From NCBI GenBank assembly GCA_938040985.1, contig CALHZD010000072.1, positions 1 through 42,207 of the forward strand: a DNA stretch of 42,207 bases, in the 5' to 3' direction. Numbering within the stretch: position 1 is the stretch's first letter; each line of letters begins with the position of its first letter. The notes under the pieces are model-generated. The model searched no databases and was not told where the DNA came from. It saw nothing but the letters and a program-made list of their open reading frames with translations. This DNA is from an uncultured Propionivibrio sp. Its GTDB lineage: Bacteria; Pseudomonadota; Gammaproteobacteria; Burkholderiales; Rhodocyclaceae. Below are positions 24,465-33,257 of this stretch, one piece after another. Both the position numbers and the translations under genes were made by a program.

Positions 24465-24480
24465 TGTGATCTGGATCACG
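24465..24480. promoter_or_regulatory. CRP/FNR-family binding site (TGTGA-N6-TCACG)
   Basis: TGTGA at 24465-24469 and TCACG at 24476-24480 form a near-perfect match to the CRP consensus TGTGA-N6-TCACA. The centre is about 71 nt upstream of the predicted pgl start, a position that suits activation on the same helical face. It does not match the FNR consensus TTGAT-N4-ATCAA. Confidence 0.6.
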
Positions 24481-24754
24481 CACTGACTTATCATAACTAC
24501 CCGCAGAAAATGGCGCACCGCCCGGAAAATACGGCGCAGTGTCGCAAACGGCAGCGCCGGCGAGCGCCATGCAACACTCACTCTCTTTTTTATTTAAAGA
24601 GTGCCCTTTAGTTTTCTCTTAAAACCACTTGCCGTTCGATGCATAAGGCCATGTGTCGCGTCACACACAAACTCGCCACGCCATGCGCCCACAGTAAAAC
24701 TACCCATGTGCACGGCAAACAGGCAAAGAAAAACGTCCGCAACTGCTACGCGTG
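24481..24754. other. Gene-free gap between the CRP-like site and the Xre gene
   Basis: No coding region with normal codon pattern was found. The sequence lies downstream of the minus-strand Xre gene and contains no strong hairpin terminator. I see nothing else in it. Confidence 0.4.
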
Positions 24755-25021
24755 TTACGCGTCATTTTTGCGCAGCGCATCGAGCAGTGTATGTGCCTGC
24801 GCTTCGGAGGCGTAAGCCAGATGGAGCAGCAATTGCACCGTGTGCGGCAATTTGCGCCCGGATTCGTAACGCGAGCCGCCGGACTGCGTGACGCGGATGC
24901 GACTCCAGAAAACAGATTGGTTAATGCCCAGTTTTTTACGTAAGGCAGCCGCCTGCTCTCCGGATTGAATCAGCAATTCCGGTGCCCTGGAAACTTTGCT
25001 GGCTTGGGGTTTGGTCATCAT
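24755..25021 (-). CDS. Small Xre-family helix-turn-helix regulator
   Basis: An 88-residue protein with a single Xre/Cro-type DNA-binding domain at about residues 22-70. The scaffold ALRKKLGINQSVFWSRIRVTQ followed by GGSRYESGRKLP is the typical turn and recognition-helix pattern. Similar short regulators are known in proteobacteria without an assigned target. The ATG at 25021 is preceded by GGAG seven nucleotides upstream. An in-frame ATG three bases later is equally possible. It has no toxin-like partner on either side, and its upstream region is AT-rich. Confidence 0.82.
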   Translation of the reverse strand: MMTKPQASKVSRAPELLIQSGEQAAALRKKLGINQSVFWSRIRVTQSGGSRYESGRKLPHTVQLLLHLAYASEAQAHTLLDALRKNDA

Positions 25022-25852
25022 GCCTGGTCTCCTGATCAATAAAAGTCTCTTGCCTTGCGGGAGAGGTCATTGCCGTCTTTGTTTGTACCTGTGGATTGCA
25101 TAATAGCAAAGCTTTCTCCTGACATAATCATCCTATAAACATGTCGTTACAAAAATATTTATCCTGAATTAAATCATCTACTTAAAACCAACTTGCCTTA
25201 TTCGGGCCGGAATATGAACATGAGGCGATGGAATAGTTCTGGAATTGGGAATTTTTTACATATTTTTAACAAAAAACCGATCCCTACTACGGCGAAGAAA
25301 GCCTGGGAATAGCGGGGCAGCGTTATTTAGACAACGCCGCGTCCATACAGGCAGTTTTCCACCACCCACATCAAGACGCCGCACCGCCACGCATTCCGCA
25401 GCCATTCCGTAACCGTTCCGCGGCCAACCCACAGCCTGCGTGGATTCATAGCTTTTAGACAGCCTGCGGGATATTCATTCTGAACTGCGTCCGGGCTACG
25501 GCACGCCAAGCCGCTCCCGGCCAATGTATTTGCCACCGGATACGCGCATACCGCGCAATTTTTATCTCTGGCCTCTGGCGGCTAACGCGCGAATCAAGCG
25601 AAAACACACAAGTACGCGGCGGATCAGCAGAGCTTTGCTGCATACTGACATCCATGCGGGGCCCAAGCGCTCCGCACCTCCTGCGCATTCCTTTGTACCT
25701 TACTCTGCCATTGTGCCCGTATCGCAGGCATCGCCTCTGAGTCAGCCGGCCTGACCGCGTTTCATTGAGCCGGACGCGACGCCGGCGCTGACGAACGGTG
25801 CGTCTGGAGTATCATTCGGAGCATTTCTGACAAACGCGCATAGAGACCATTC
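25022..25852. other. Gene-poor 830-bp region, partly AT-rich, with short direct repeats
   Basis: No frame here looks like a real gene. The first 270 nt is AT-rich, unlike its surroundings, and presumably holds the Xre promoter. Further right are direct repeats: ACAGCCTGCG followed by a GATTCAT/ATATTCAT block at 25431 and 25459, and three ATTCCG/GTTCCG iterations at about 25391-25422. Short frames on both strands lack family matches I can recognise. It may be a decayed gene remnant. Confidence 0.5.
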
Positions 25853-26338
25853 ATGAAAATGCGTATTGCGGCAAGCCTTCTTTCCGGGTTGACGGCATTA
25901 ATTCTGCCCGCCTGCGACGAATACAACTTTTCCCGGCTCAAGCCCGGAGAGTCCTCGATGGAAACCGTGCGCCAGGTCATGGGCGCTCCCGCCCGCGAGT
26001 GGCGCGATGCCGACGGATCGCAGACCTGGGAGTACCCGCGTACACCGGAAGGCGTAGTCAACTACATGCTCGACATCGCACCGGACGGCAAACTGAAAGC
26101 CATTCGCCAGGTATTGACCGAAGAAAATTTTGCGCGCGTCCGACCGGGCATGACGCGCGAACAAATTCGCCGCCTGCTCGGCCAGCCGGCGCGCGAACAG
26201 TACTTCCCGCTCAAGAATGAATACGTCTGGTACTGGAAAACCCCTGGCAACAGCGGCGCCGACACCTACTTCAACGTCAGTTTCGACGAGAGCGGCAAAG
26301 TCGTCCGCGCCTTCAACAGCGCGGAAAGCCGGAATTAA
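25853..26338 (+). CDS. Lipoprotein with two BamE (SmpA/OmlA)-like repeats
   Basis: A 161-residue lipoprotein. The signal sequence ends in LPAC with Cys21 as the lipidation site. The mature part has two similar halves. The first, LKPGESSMETVRQVMGAPAREW, is near residues 30-50; the second, VRPGMTREQIRRLLGQPAREQYF, is near 98-120. Each is followed by a Trp/Tyr-containing strand region, as in SmpA/OmlA domains. A canonical BamE has one such domain, so this is more likely a BamE-domain paralogue than the BAM subunit itself. It stands alone, convergent with the CinA-like gene. Confidence 0.82.
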   Translation: MKMRIAASLLSGLTALILPACDEYNFSRLKPGESSMETVRQVMGAPAREWRDADGSQTWEYPRTPEGVVNYMLDIAPDGKLKAIRQVLTEENFARVRPGMTREQIRRLLGQPAREQYFPLKNEYVWYWKTPGNSGADTYFNVSFDESGKVVRAFNSAESRN

Positions 26339-26393
26339 AGCGCGCGCCACAAAAACGCGCGTCGCGGCGCGCCGAAATTTCCGCTTTACCCTG

Positions 26394-27149
26394 TCAATCC
26401 CGCAACGTCCAGGCGATGCCACGCGACTCGATTTCCCGGCGGATTTCCGCCAGCGCCCGCTCGACCTGCGTTGCCTCGCCCTCGACCCCCAGTTCCAGAT
26501 GACGGCGCCGCCCGTCCGCGTCGATCGACGGTAGGCTATACAGGCGCAGATCGGGATACGCGGCAACGATGTGTTCCATGAGATCGAGCAGGCCGCTCTC
26601 GTAAGCACGGTCGCCGGTCAGCAGATATGCCCTGTCGACTTTCGGCTGGCGATGAAAAAGATGGGAATAAAACGTATCGAGCGCCCACGCCGCCATCGGG
26701 TGCGCCATCTGCGTGAACCCGGGCAGAAAGTAGTGCTGCCGAATGGCGAAACCAGGAATACGGTTAAACGGGTTGGGGATAATTTCCGCGCCGCGTGGAA
26801 AAACACCGAGCAGGAGCCGCTGCGGCGTAATTTCGCAGCCAAAACGAGCGCGAATTTCGCGCTCGGCCTCCGGATGCAGGACGAGATCAACCCCCAGCGC
26901 CTCAGCCGCCGCCTGCCGTGTCCGGTCATCCGGCGTATTGCCGATGCCACCGAAGCTGAATACGACATCGCCCGCGGCAAAACTGCGCCGCAGCGCCTCG
27001 GCAATGCGCGCCTGATCGTCGCCCAGATACTGCACCCACGACAGACGCAGCCCCCGTTCATCCATCAGGCCGGCAAGCCGGGCAAAATGGGCATCCTGCC
27101 GCTTGCCCGAAAGGATTTCGTCGCCAAGAATCAACGCACCGAAATTCAT
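26394..27149 (-). CDS. CinA N-terminal/MoaB-Mog domain protein
   Basis: A 251-residue cytosolic protein starting MNFGALILGDEILSGKRQD, the signature of the MoCF/MoaB-Mog fold at the N-terminus of CinA. VFSFGGIGNTPDDRT is the second family motif (normally GGLGPTxDD). Residues from about 170 on form a competence/damage-inducible extension domain without the CinA nicotinamide-deamidase domain. The family is annotated as competence/damage-inducible protein A-like or molybdopterin-binding; the true substrate is unknown. The start ATG overlaps the EI24-like stop by 4 nt, so the two are coupled. Confidence 0.85.
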   Translation of the reverse strand: MNFGALILGDEILSGKRQDAHFARLAGLMDERGLRLSWVQYLGDDQARIAEALRRSFAAGDVVFSFGGIGNTPDDRTRQAAAEALGVDLVLHPEAEREIRARFGCEITPQRLLLGVFPRGAEIIPNPFNRIPGFAIRQHYFLPGFTQMAHPMAAWALDTFYSHLFHRQPKVDRAYLLTGDRAYESGLLDLMEHIVAAYPDLRLYSLPSIDADGRRRHLELGVEGEATQVERALAEIRREIESRGIAWTLRD

Positions 27150-27886
27150 GAAGTTTCTCCCGGCAAAGAGGCCTCTTCCGCGCACTCCAGGCGCAGATGA
27201 CGCACGGCCTCCAAACAATAATGGCTATAGACCAGCGCCGTCAGCGAAGGCGCTAGCAGCCCGATGACCGGCACATAAGCCAGCAGCGCCATGAGCAAGC
27301 CGAGCAGAAACAGCGCGCCGGCGTGATGCTGGCGCAGCTTGTCCCACTCAGCTACCGTCGTGTGCAGCGAACAGGCTTCGTATGCAAAAGTCCGCCGGTT
27401 CAGCCAAGCCATCCAGAGCGTCGGCAAGGCCAGATTCAACCCGGGAACCAGCCACAAAGGCAAGGTCAGCAGCCAGCCCAGCATAAAAATCAGCGCCGAC
27501 CAGATGCTATTCCAGACCGACGCCGTCAGGCTGCGCGCATCCCGCCGCGCAACGTCGGCATACTCGCCTTCGGCCAGATAATCGAGCAGCCAGGGCATGA
27601 CGGCAACGGCAGCCAGCAGCACCGCCAAGACATAACTGAATAACAAAATTGCCAGCCAGCCCCCCAGAAACGCCAGTATCTGCGCCAGCCAGTGCAGATT
27701 CCAGGCATCCAGCCAGCTGATCGGCGGCAGGCTCATAAATAGTGCAGCCAGCGCTTTGAGCCACAGCAACGACAGGATGACGAGCAAAAGCAGCGCAACG
27801 AGCGCCGGCGTCAAAATATAGCGCCACGGACGCCCGTTAGAGAGCGTCGACAGGGTGCGCCGAAATGCTTGCAGAATGTCGCTCAT
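27146..27886 (-). CDS. EI24/CysZ-like integral membrane protein
   Basis: About 246 residues with several long hydrophobic segments (roughly 28-55, 70-105, 135-165 and 200-230). MPWLLDYLAEGEYADVARRD and the later TLWMAWLNRRTFAYEACSLH are typical of the EI24/CysZ family. E. coli CysZ imports sulfate, but most members are uncharacterised and no sulfur genes are nearby. The ATG at 27886 with GGAG seven nucleotides upstream is preferred to the ATG at 27928. It is followed by the CinA-like gene with an ATGA overlap. Confidence 0.82.
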   Translation of the reverse strand: MSDILQAFRRTLSTLSNGRPWRYILTPALVALLLLVILSLLWLKALAALFMSLPPISWLDAWNLHWLAQILAFLGGWLAILLFSYVLAVLLAAVAVMPWLLDYLAEGEYADVARRDARSLTASVWNSIWSALIFMLGWLLTLPLWLVPGLNLALPTLWMAWLNRRTFAYEACSLHTTVAEWDKLRQHHAGALFLLGLLMALLAYVPVIGLLAPSLTALVYSHYCLEAVRHLRLECAEEASLPGETS

Positions 27887-28022
27887 GGGAATTCTCCGCT
27901 GCCGCACCGCCTGGCGCGGGATTGACACATTTTAACCATTGAACCGGCATTATCGCGAATCAGCCGGGTCATCGGGGTACGCCGTATGACGGCTTGCCGG
28001 TCGATACGCCGGACACCGCGCA

Positions 28023-31000
28023 TCAGGTCGCCTGAATTGATTCCCACAGCCTTTGCAGCCGTTTGACCGAAACAGGCGCTGGCGTGCGCAATTCCTGCGC
28101 AAAAAGCTGCACGCGCAGTTCTTCAAGCTGCCAGCGGAACTGGTCGACGGCCGGGTTCGTCGCCCCCTGTCGGGCAAGCAGCTGGGCGCGCCGCTCGTAG
28201 GCCGTCCAGAGCGGTGAGAACTCAGCCAGCAGCCGCGCATCACGCAGCGCGCCGCTTTCTCCGCCACCGCTGCGCAGCTTGTCGAGACGCATGGTGATAG
28301 CCTGCAGATAACGGGGAAAATGCTGCAAACGCTCGAACGGCGTTTCGGCGACAAAGCGCTTCGTCATCAGACGGCCGAGCTGTTTCTCGACATCCTGCAC
28401 AGTAGTGGTAAAGGCTTTGGCTCCCGCCAGTTTCTTCTGCACCGTCAGCCATTGGTCGAGAATCTGTCCGACGAGACGACACATTTCCTGCGCCAGCAGG
28501 CCCAGGCGCGGCCGGGCTTCCTGGCAGCGCTGCGCAAATGCTGCCGCATCGAGCGGCCAGGGTTCGGCCAAACAGGCGCGGCGCAGCGTCACCGCGATCA
28601 GTTGTTCGCGCAGCTCAGCCTGCGTACCGAGCGCCATGAACCGGATCGCCATCTGCGTCAGGTTCGGCAGATTCTTTTCAAGATATTTGATCTGTTCGCG
28701 GAAATGCAGGCGGAACAGCCGCAGCAGACCGCCGGCATGGACGGCCTGCGCCTCCTCAGGCGTATCGAAGACGCACAGCGAGGCCGAATCGCCATCGTCG
28801 CGCAGCGCCGGGTAGCCGATCACGCGCTGCCCGCCGACGGGAATTTCCATCAGTTCAGGCAGTTCGCCAAAGCGCCAGTCGGTCAGGCCGGTGTATTCCT
28901 CCGGCGTTTCATGCAGTTCAGAAAATTCCCGCCGCGCCTGCCCGCCCCATTCGGCGCGCAGTTCGGCAAGGTTGCGGCTCATCGCCAGTTGCCGGCCGTG
29001 TTCATCGACCAGCTTGAAGTTGAACGACAGATGCGCCGGCAAGGCGTCGGGGCGGAAGGCGTCCGGCGTAATTTCCCAGCCGCGCGCGTTCAGCCCCCGC
29101 GTTTTCAGGATGTACTGGATAAGCGCGGGAATCAGCCCCTGATTCATCCGCACTTCCGGCGCGGTTCCCGCGTGTGTGCCGACCTGGGCGGCAGCCTCCG
29201 CAAATTCCGCGGCAAAGGCAGGCAGTGGCACCAGCTTGGCGCGAATCCGCTGCGGCAGCGTCTTGGCAAGCTGGATGACCTTTTCCTTGAGCAGGCCCGG
29301 CACCAGCCATTCGCAGCGCTCGGCCGGAATCGGATTGAGCTGGGCCAGCGGCACGGTCATCGTCACCCCGTCGCGCGGCGAGCCCGGTTCAAAATGGTAA
29401 GACAGGTCGAAATCCACGCCGCCCAGACGGATGCGCGGCGGAAACGCCTCCGTCGTGACGCCCGCCGCCGCGTGGCGCATCAGGTCCTCGCGCTGCAAGT
29501 ACAGCAATTTGGGCTGCTCGCGCTCGGCTCCCTTGCGCCAGTGCTCGAACGACGCACCATCGACGACGTTTTCCGGAATCATCCGGTCGTAAAAGGCGAC
29601 GATCAGCTCGTCATCGACCAGCACATCCGGGCGGCGCGATTTGTGTTCGAGCATCTCGATATCGAGCAGCAGTCGCTGATTGTGCGTAAAGAACGCCCAG
29701 CGCCGCACGTATTCGTCGGCGATTTCTCCGCCCACCAGCCCTTGACGGATGAACAGATCGCGCGCTTCGGCTGGATTCATCGGCCCATAATTGACGCGCC
29801 GGCGCGGGTTGATGACGATGCCGTGGAGCGTCGAGCGCTCGAAGGCGACCGCCTGCATCGCCTTCTTCTCCCAGTGCGGGTCGAAGTAACTTCGCCGGAT
29901 CAGATGCGCGCCCACCTGTTCCAGCCACTCCGGTTCGATACGGGCAACGCCGCGCGCGAAAAGCTTGCTCGTCTCGGCAATCTCGGCGGCAGCGATCCAC
30001 TTACCCGCCTTTTTGACTAGCGGCGAGCCCGGATGAATCAGGAACTTGATGCCGCGCGCGCCCAAATAATGGCCGGATGCCTCCGACTTGCAGCCGATAT
30101 TGCCGAGCAGACCGGCAAGCAGCGCACGGTGGATCGCCGCGTAATCCGCGGGCACCTCGTTCTCCCGCCATCCATGCTCGGTAATCAGTGCGCGCAGTTG
30201 GCCGTGGATGTCGCGCCACTCGCGCATACGCAGCGCCGAGAGAAAATTCGCCTGGCACGCCTGAACCAGCTTGCGCTGCGACTTTTTGTGTTCGAGCGCC
30301 TCCTCATACCAGCGCCACAGCTTGAGCCAGCCGAGAAATTCGGATTTTTCATCGGCAAACGCCTTGTGCGCCGCATCAGCCGCCCCCTGCTTTTCCTGTG
30401 GGCGTTCGCGCGGGTCCTGCACCGACAGCGCGGCGGCAATCACCAGCACCTCGCGCAGGCAGCCTTCATCGCGCGCAGCGACGATCATGCGCGCCACGCG
30501 CGGATCGAGCGGCAGGCGCGCCAGTTCCTGGCCGACGGGCGTCAGCGCCCGTGCGTCCGTCACCGCGCCCAGCTCCTGCAAAAGCTGGTAGCCGTCGGCA
30601 ATCGCCTTGCCGGGCGGCGCTTCGAGGAAAGGGAAGGATTCGATGTCGCCCAGACGCAGCGCCTTCATGCGCAGGATGACGCCCGCCAGTGACGAGCGCA
30701 GGATTTCCGGATCGGCATAAAGCGGCCGTCGGGCAAAGTCCGCCTCATCGTAAAGGCGGATGCACACCCCGGCGGACACCCGCCCGCAGCGTCCGGCGCG
30801 CTGGTTGGCGGACGCCTGCGCAATCGGCTCGATCTGCAACTGTTCGACCTTGTTGCGGTAAGAATAGCGCTTGACCCGCGCCAGCCCAGTATCGACCACA
30901 TAGCGGATGCCGGGCACGGTCAGCGAAGTTTCGGCCACATTGGTCGCCAGCACAATGCGCCGCCCCTGATGCGGGCGGAAAATGCGCGCCTGCTCCTCGG

Positions 31001-32327
31001 CCGACAGGCGGGCGAACAGGGGCAGAATTTCCGTCGACGTGTTGAAACCGCTGCGGCTGAAAGTGTGCTTGCGCAGCGCCTCGGCCGCCTCGCGGATTTC
31101 GCGCTCACCGGGCAGAAAAACCAGAATGTCGCCGGCGCCGATGCGATTGACCTCGTCACAGGCATCAACGATGGCTTCGTACAGATCACGCTCATCACGC
31201 GCATCGTGCTCTCCGCGCGCCCCGTCTTCCGGGGCTTCGGCGCCGGCCGGCGCTTCCGCCTGAACGGGGCGATAGCGTACCTCGACCGGAAACAGCCGCC
31301 CGGACACCTCGATTACCGGCGCGTCCCGCCCGCCAACGGCGAAATGCCGCGCAAAACGTTCGGCATCAATCGTCGCCGAAGTTACGATCAGCTTCAAGTC
31401 AGGGCGCTTCGGCAACAGCTGCTTCAGGTAGCCAAGCAGAAAATCAATATTCAGGCTGCGCTCGTGCGCCTCGTCGATGATCAGCGTGTCGTACTGCGCC
31501 AGCTGCGGATCGCCCTGCGTCTCAGCGAGCAAAATACCGTCGGTCATCAGCTTGATGTACGCGGCCGGCGAAGTACGGTCGGTAAAGCGAATCTTGTAGC
31601 CAACGTGGCGGCCCAGCTCACTGCCCAGCTCCTGGGCGATACGCGCGGCCGTTGCCCGCGCGGCGATGCGGCGCGGCTGCGTGTGGCCGATCAGCCCGGT
31701 TGCGCCGCGCCCCAGTTCCAGACAGATTTTCGGCAGCTGCGTTGTTTTGCCCGAGCCGGTTTCCCCGCAAACGATGACGACCTGATGGCGGGCGATCAGC
31801 GCTGCAATCTCCGCGCGCCGCGCATTGACCGGCAGCTCGTCGGAAAATGTCGGCCGCGGTATCCCCGCCCGCCGCGCCGCCACCGCTGCCCGCGACTTCT
31901 CGCGCAACGCATCGTATTCAGCCTGCAAGGCATCGCGCCGCGCCCCGTACAAATGGCGCAGATCGCGCGCCATCGCCCGCAAACGGCGCACATCCGCGGC
32001 CAGGCAGTCGGGCTGCGGCGCGCGCGGCGCTTGACGTGTATGGGGCGTCTTGGGCACGTTGGGCACATTGGCCGTGTGCGGAGGCTGGGACGTGATTACC
32101 TCACGGCGCACGTGGGACGCGCGTGGCGTACCCGGCGCAATGGGTAAATGATGAGAATCGGGGAATTCGGGGGATTCGGGCGCATCCCGCAGATCAGGCG
32201 AGACGGGGCGATTGAGCGCACTGGGCGCATCGGCCACACCCGGCAAATGGGATGCCCCGGAGGCGCTGACAGCGCGCCCGGCCCGGGAATCATCGTCGTG
32301 GGTAGTTTGGCGTTTCAAGGACAACAA
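28023..32327 (-). CDS. hrpA: ATP-dependent RNA helicase HrpA (DEAH box)
   Basis: A 1434-residue DEAH-box helicase. Walker A GETGSGKT is at residues 188-195 and DEAH at 285-288. The SAT motif follows in VTSATIDAERF, then QRAGRCGR motif VI. HA2, OB-fold and a long C-terminal region typical of bacterial HrpA make up the rest. HrpA acts on mRNA and resolves stalled ribosomes in E. coli. The first 115 residues are a Pro/His/Asp-rich low-complexity extension with a 9-nt periodicity in the DNA (32030-32260), not seen in typical HrpA. A start nearer residue 119 (Met) is possible. The gene is isolated, and upstream lies the AT-rich orphan in divergent orientation. Confidence 0.95.
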   Translation of the reverse strand: MLSLKRQTTHDDDSRAGRAVSASGASHLPGVADAPSALNRPVSPDLRDAPESPEFPDSHHLPIAPGTPRASHVRREVITSQPPHTANVPNVPKTPHTRQAPRAPQPDCLAADVRRLRAMARDLRHLYGARRDALQAEYDALREKSRAAVAARRAGIPRPTFSDELPVNARRAEIAALIARHQVVIVCGETGSGKTTQLPKICLELGRGATGLIGHTQPRRIAARATAARIAQELGSELGRHVGYKIRFTDRTSPAAYIKLMTDGILLAETQGDPQLAQYDTLIIDEAHERSLNIDFLLGYLKQLLPKRPDLKLIVTSATIDAERFARHFAVGGRDAPVIEVSGRLFPVEVRYRPVQAEAPAGAEAPEDGARGEHDARDERDLYEAIVDACDEVNRIGAGDILVFLPGEREIREAAEALRKHTFSRSGFNTSTEILPLFARLSAEEQARIFRPHQGRRIVLATNVAETSLTVPGIRYVVDTGLARVKRYSYRNKVEQLQIEPIAQASANQRAGRCGRVSAGVCIRLYDEADFARRPLYADPEILRSSLAGVILRMKALRLGDIESFPFLEAPPGKAIADGYQLLQELGAVTDARALTPVGQELARLPLDPRVARMIVAARDEGCLREVLVIAAALSVQDPRERPQEKQGAADAAHKAFADEKSEFLGWLKLWRWYEEALEHKKSQRKLVQACQANFLSALRMREWRDIHGQLRALITEHGWRENEVPADYAAIHRALLAGLLGNIGCKSEASGHYLGARGIKFLIHPGSPLVKKAGKWIAAAEIAETSKLFARGVARIEPEWLEQVGAHLIRRSYFDPHWEKKAMQAVAFERSTLHGIVINPRRRVNYGPMNPAEARDLFIRQGLVGGEIADEYVRRWAFFTHNQRLLLDIEMLEHKSRRPDVLVDDELIVAFYDRMIPENVVDGASFEHWRKGAEREQPKLLYLQREDLMRHAAAGVTTEAFPPRIRLGGVDFDLSYHFEPGSPRDGVTMTVPLAQLNPIPAERCEWLVPGLLKEKVIQLAKTLPQRIRAKLVPLPAFAAEFAEAAAQVGTHAGTAPEVRMNQGLIPALIQYILKTRGLNARGWEITPDAFRPDALPAHLSFNFKLVDEHGRQLAMSRNLAELRAEWGGQARREFSELHETPEEYTGLTDWRFGELPELMEIPVGGQRVIGYPALRDDGDSASLCVFDTPEEAQAVHAGGLLRLFRLHFREQIKYLEKNLPNLTQMAIRFMALGTQAELREQLIAVTLRRACLAEPWPLDAAAFAQRCQEARPRLGLLAQEMCRLVGQILDQWLTVQKKLAGAKAFTTTVQDVEKQLGRLMTKRFVAETPFERLQHFPRYLQAITMRLDKLRSGGGESGALRDARLLAEFSPLWTAYERRAQLLARQGATNPAVDQFRWQLEELRVQLFAQELRTPAPVSVKRLQRLWESIQAT

Positions 32328-32392
32328 ATGCGGCGCAAAACCGCAGCAAGGAATTTTCGAACGTGCATTTTAGCAAATGGACAAGACTTCAA

Positions 32393-32421
32393 TTATAGTA
32401 GATCGATGTTCTTGCTATAAT
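32393..32421 (+). promoter_or_regulatory. Extended -10 promoter upstream of the AT-rich orphan
   Basis: A perfect TATAAT (32416-32421) with TGC directly upstream gives an extended -10. The -35 region (TTATAG, 17 nt away) is weak. A TATAAT also occurs on the minus strand at 32392-32397, so the region could be bidirectional and serve hrpA. The predicted leader before the ATG at 32502 is about 70 nt and AT-rich. Confidence 0.6.
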
Positions 32422-32501
32422 AGAAATCAACTACATATCTATATCAGGCAATTAATACGTATCATTACTAATTAGTTTAATTTGATAAATTAGGTGTTTA
32501 T

Positions 32502-33257
32502 ATGAATAGCCATTGGGAAATAGAAGTGACTGCCATATCAACAAACCTGACAGAACTAATTAGTATTATTATTCAATTTGGAATAGAAGAAAAGGACATT
32601 AAAAAATTAGAAGATCAAGGTTTATCTATAAACCACCCTCAAATACATTCAAAAATGAAATACCAAGAAGCATATACTCTAGCACAAAACATAATCACCT
32701 CTATAAATTTTATTATTCAAAAATTTTATTCAAGACCTGATGAAATTATCTTTAAGGATTTAGTTTTAATCAGTTATGATGAAAAAGGTTGTAGACATTT
32801 GTCGTGCGAACTCAATGAGAGTATAACTTTTTCTTTCGATACAGAAATATACATTGACATTAACGGCAAGCCTGATGCTGAGATTCCTGCTAAGAATTTG
32901 ACAAACACTATACTCAACAACCCATCTGTATTATCAGTTGTTAAATTATTAAGCCAAAAACCAGAATGGTCTAACTTTTACAAAGCAATTGAGATCATTG
33001 CAGAAGATATTGGCGGGTTAGATAAAATTTATCAATTTGGTTGGGCAACAAAACAATCTATAAAACGGTTTAAACATACCTCGAATAGCCCTTCTGCAAT
33101 TGGTACCAGTGAGGCAAGGCATGGGATAGACCAAGGAAAACCACCTTTAGAGCCGATGACTTATGGAGAAGCAAAGGCATTAGTTGATACCATTTGTTGC
33201 CAATGGATTGAATATAAAAACTCATCAATCTGCCAAGGCACCGACACTACCGATTAA
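32502..33257 (+). CDS. AT-rich orphan protein of unknown function
   Basis: A 251-residue protein I cannot assign. Base composition is about one-third G+C by eye against a strongly GC-rich background, and codon use is dominated by AAA, ATT, GAA and TTA. No signal peptide or membrane helix is visible. Residues 1-170 are mixed helix/strand. The last 60 residues contain RFKHTSNSPSAIGTSEARHG and PPLEPMTYGEAKALVDTICCQWI, which look like a conserved C-terminal module. It has its own extended -10 promoter and no partner gene. The base composition and isolation suggest recent horizontal acquisition; a defence or phage-related role is possible but unsupported. Confidence 0.8.
   Translation: MNSHWEIEVTAISTNLTELISIIIQFGIEEKDIKKLEDQGLSINHPQIHSKMKYQEAYTLAQNIITSINFIIQKFYSRPDEIIFKDLVLISYDEKGCRHLSCELNESITFSFDTEIYIDINGKPDAEIPAKNLTNTILNNPSVLSVVKLLSQKPEWSNFYKAIEIIAEDIGGLDKIYQFGWATKQSIKRFKHTSNSPSAIGTSEARHGIDQGKPPLEPMTYGEAKALVDTICCQWIEYKNSSICQGTDTTD

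Noticed and set aside
24755..25021. Antitoxin of a toxin-antitoxin pair
   Set aside because: No small partner gene lies next to the Xre regulator on either side.
28320..30020. 566-codon plus-strand open frame opposite hrpA
   Set aside because: Shadow of the helicase gene; Arg/Gln/His-rich without family features.
33020..33257. HEPN-type RNase motif in the AT-rich orphan
   Set aside because: The HEPN signature R-x4-6-H was not found; the visible ARHG and RFKH strings do not have the right spacing.
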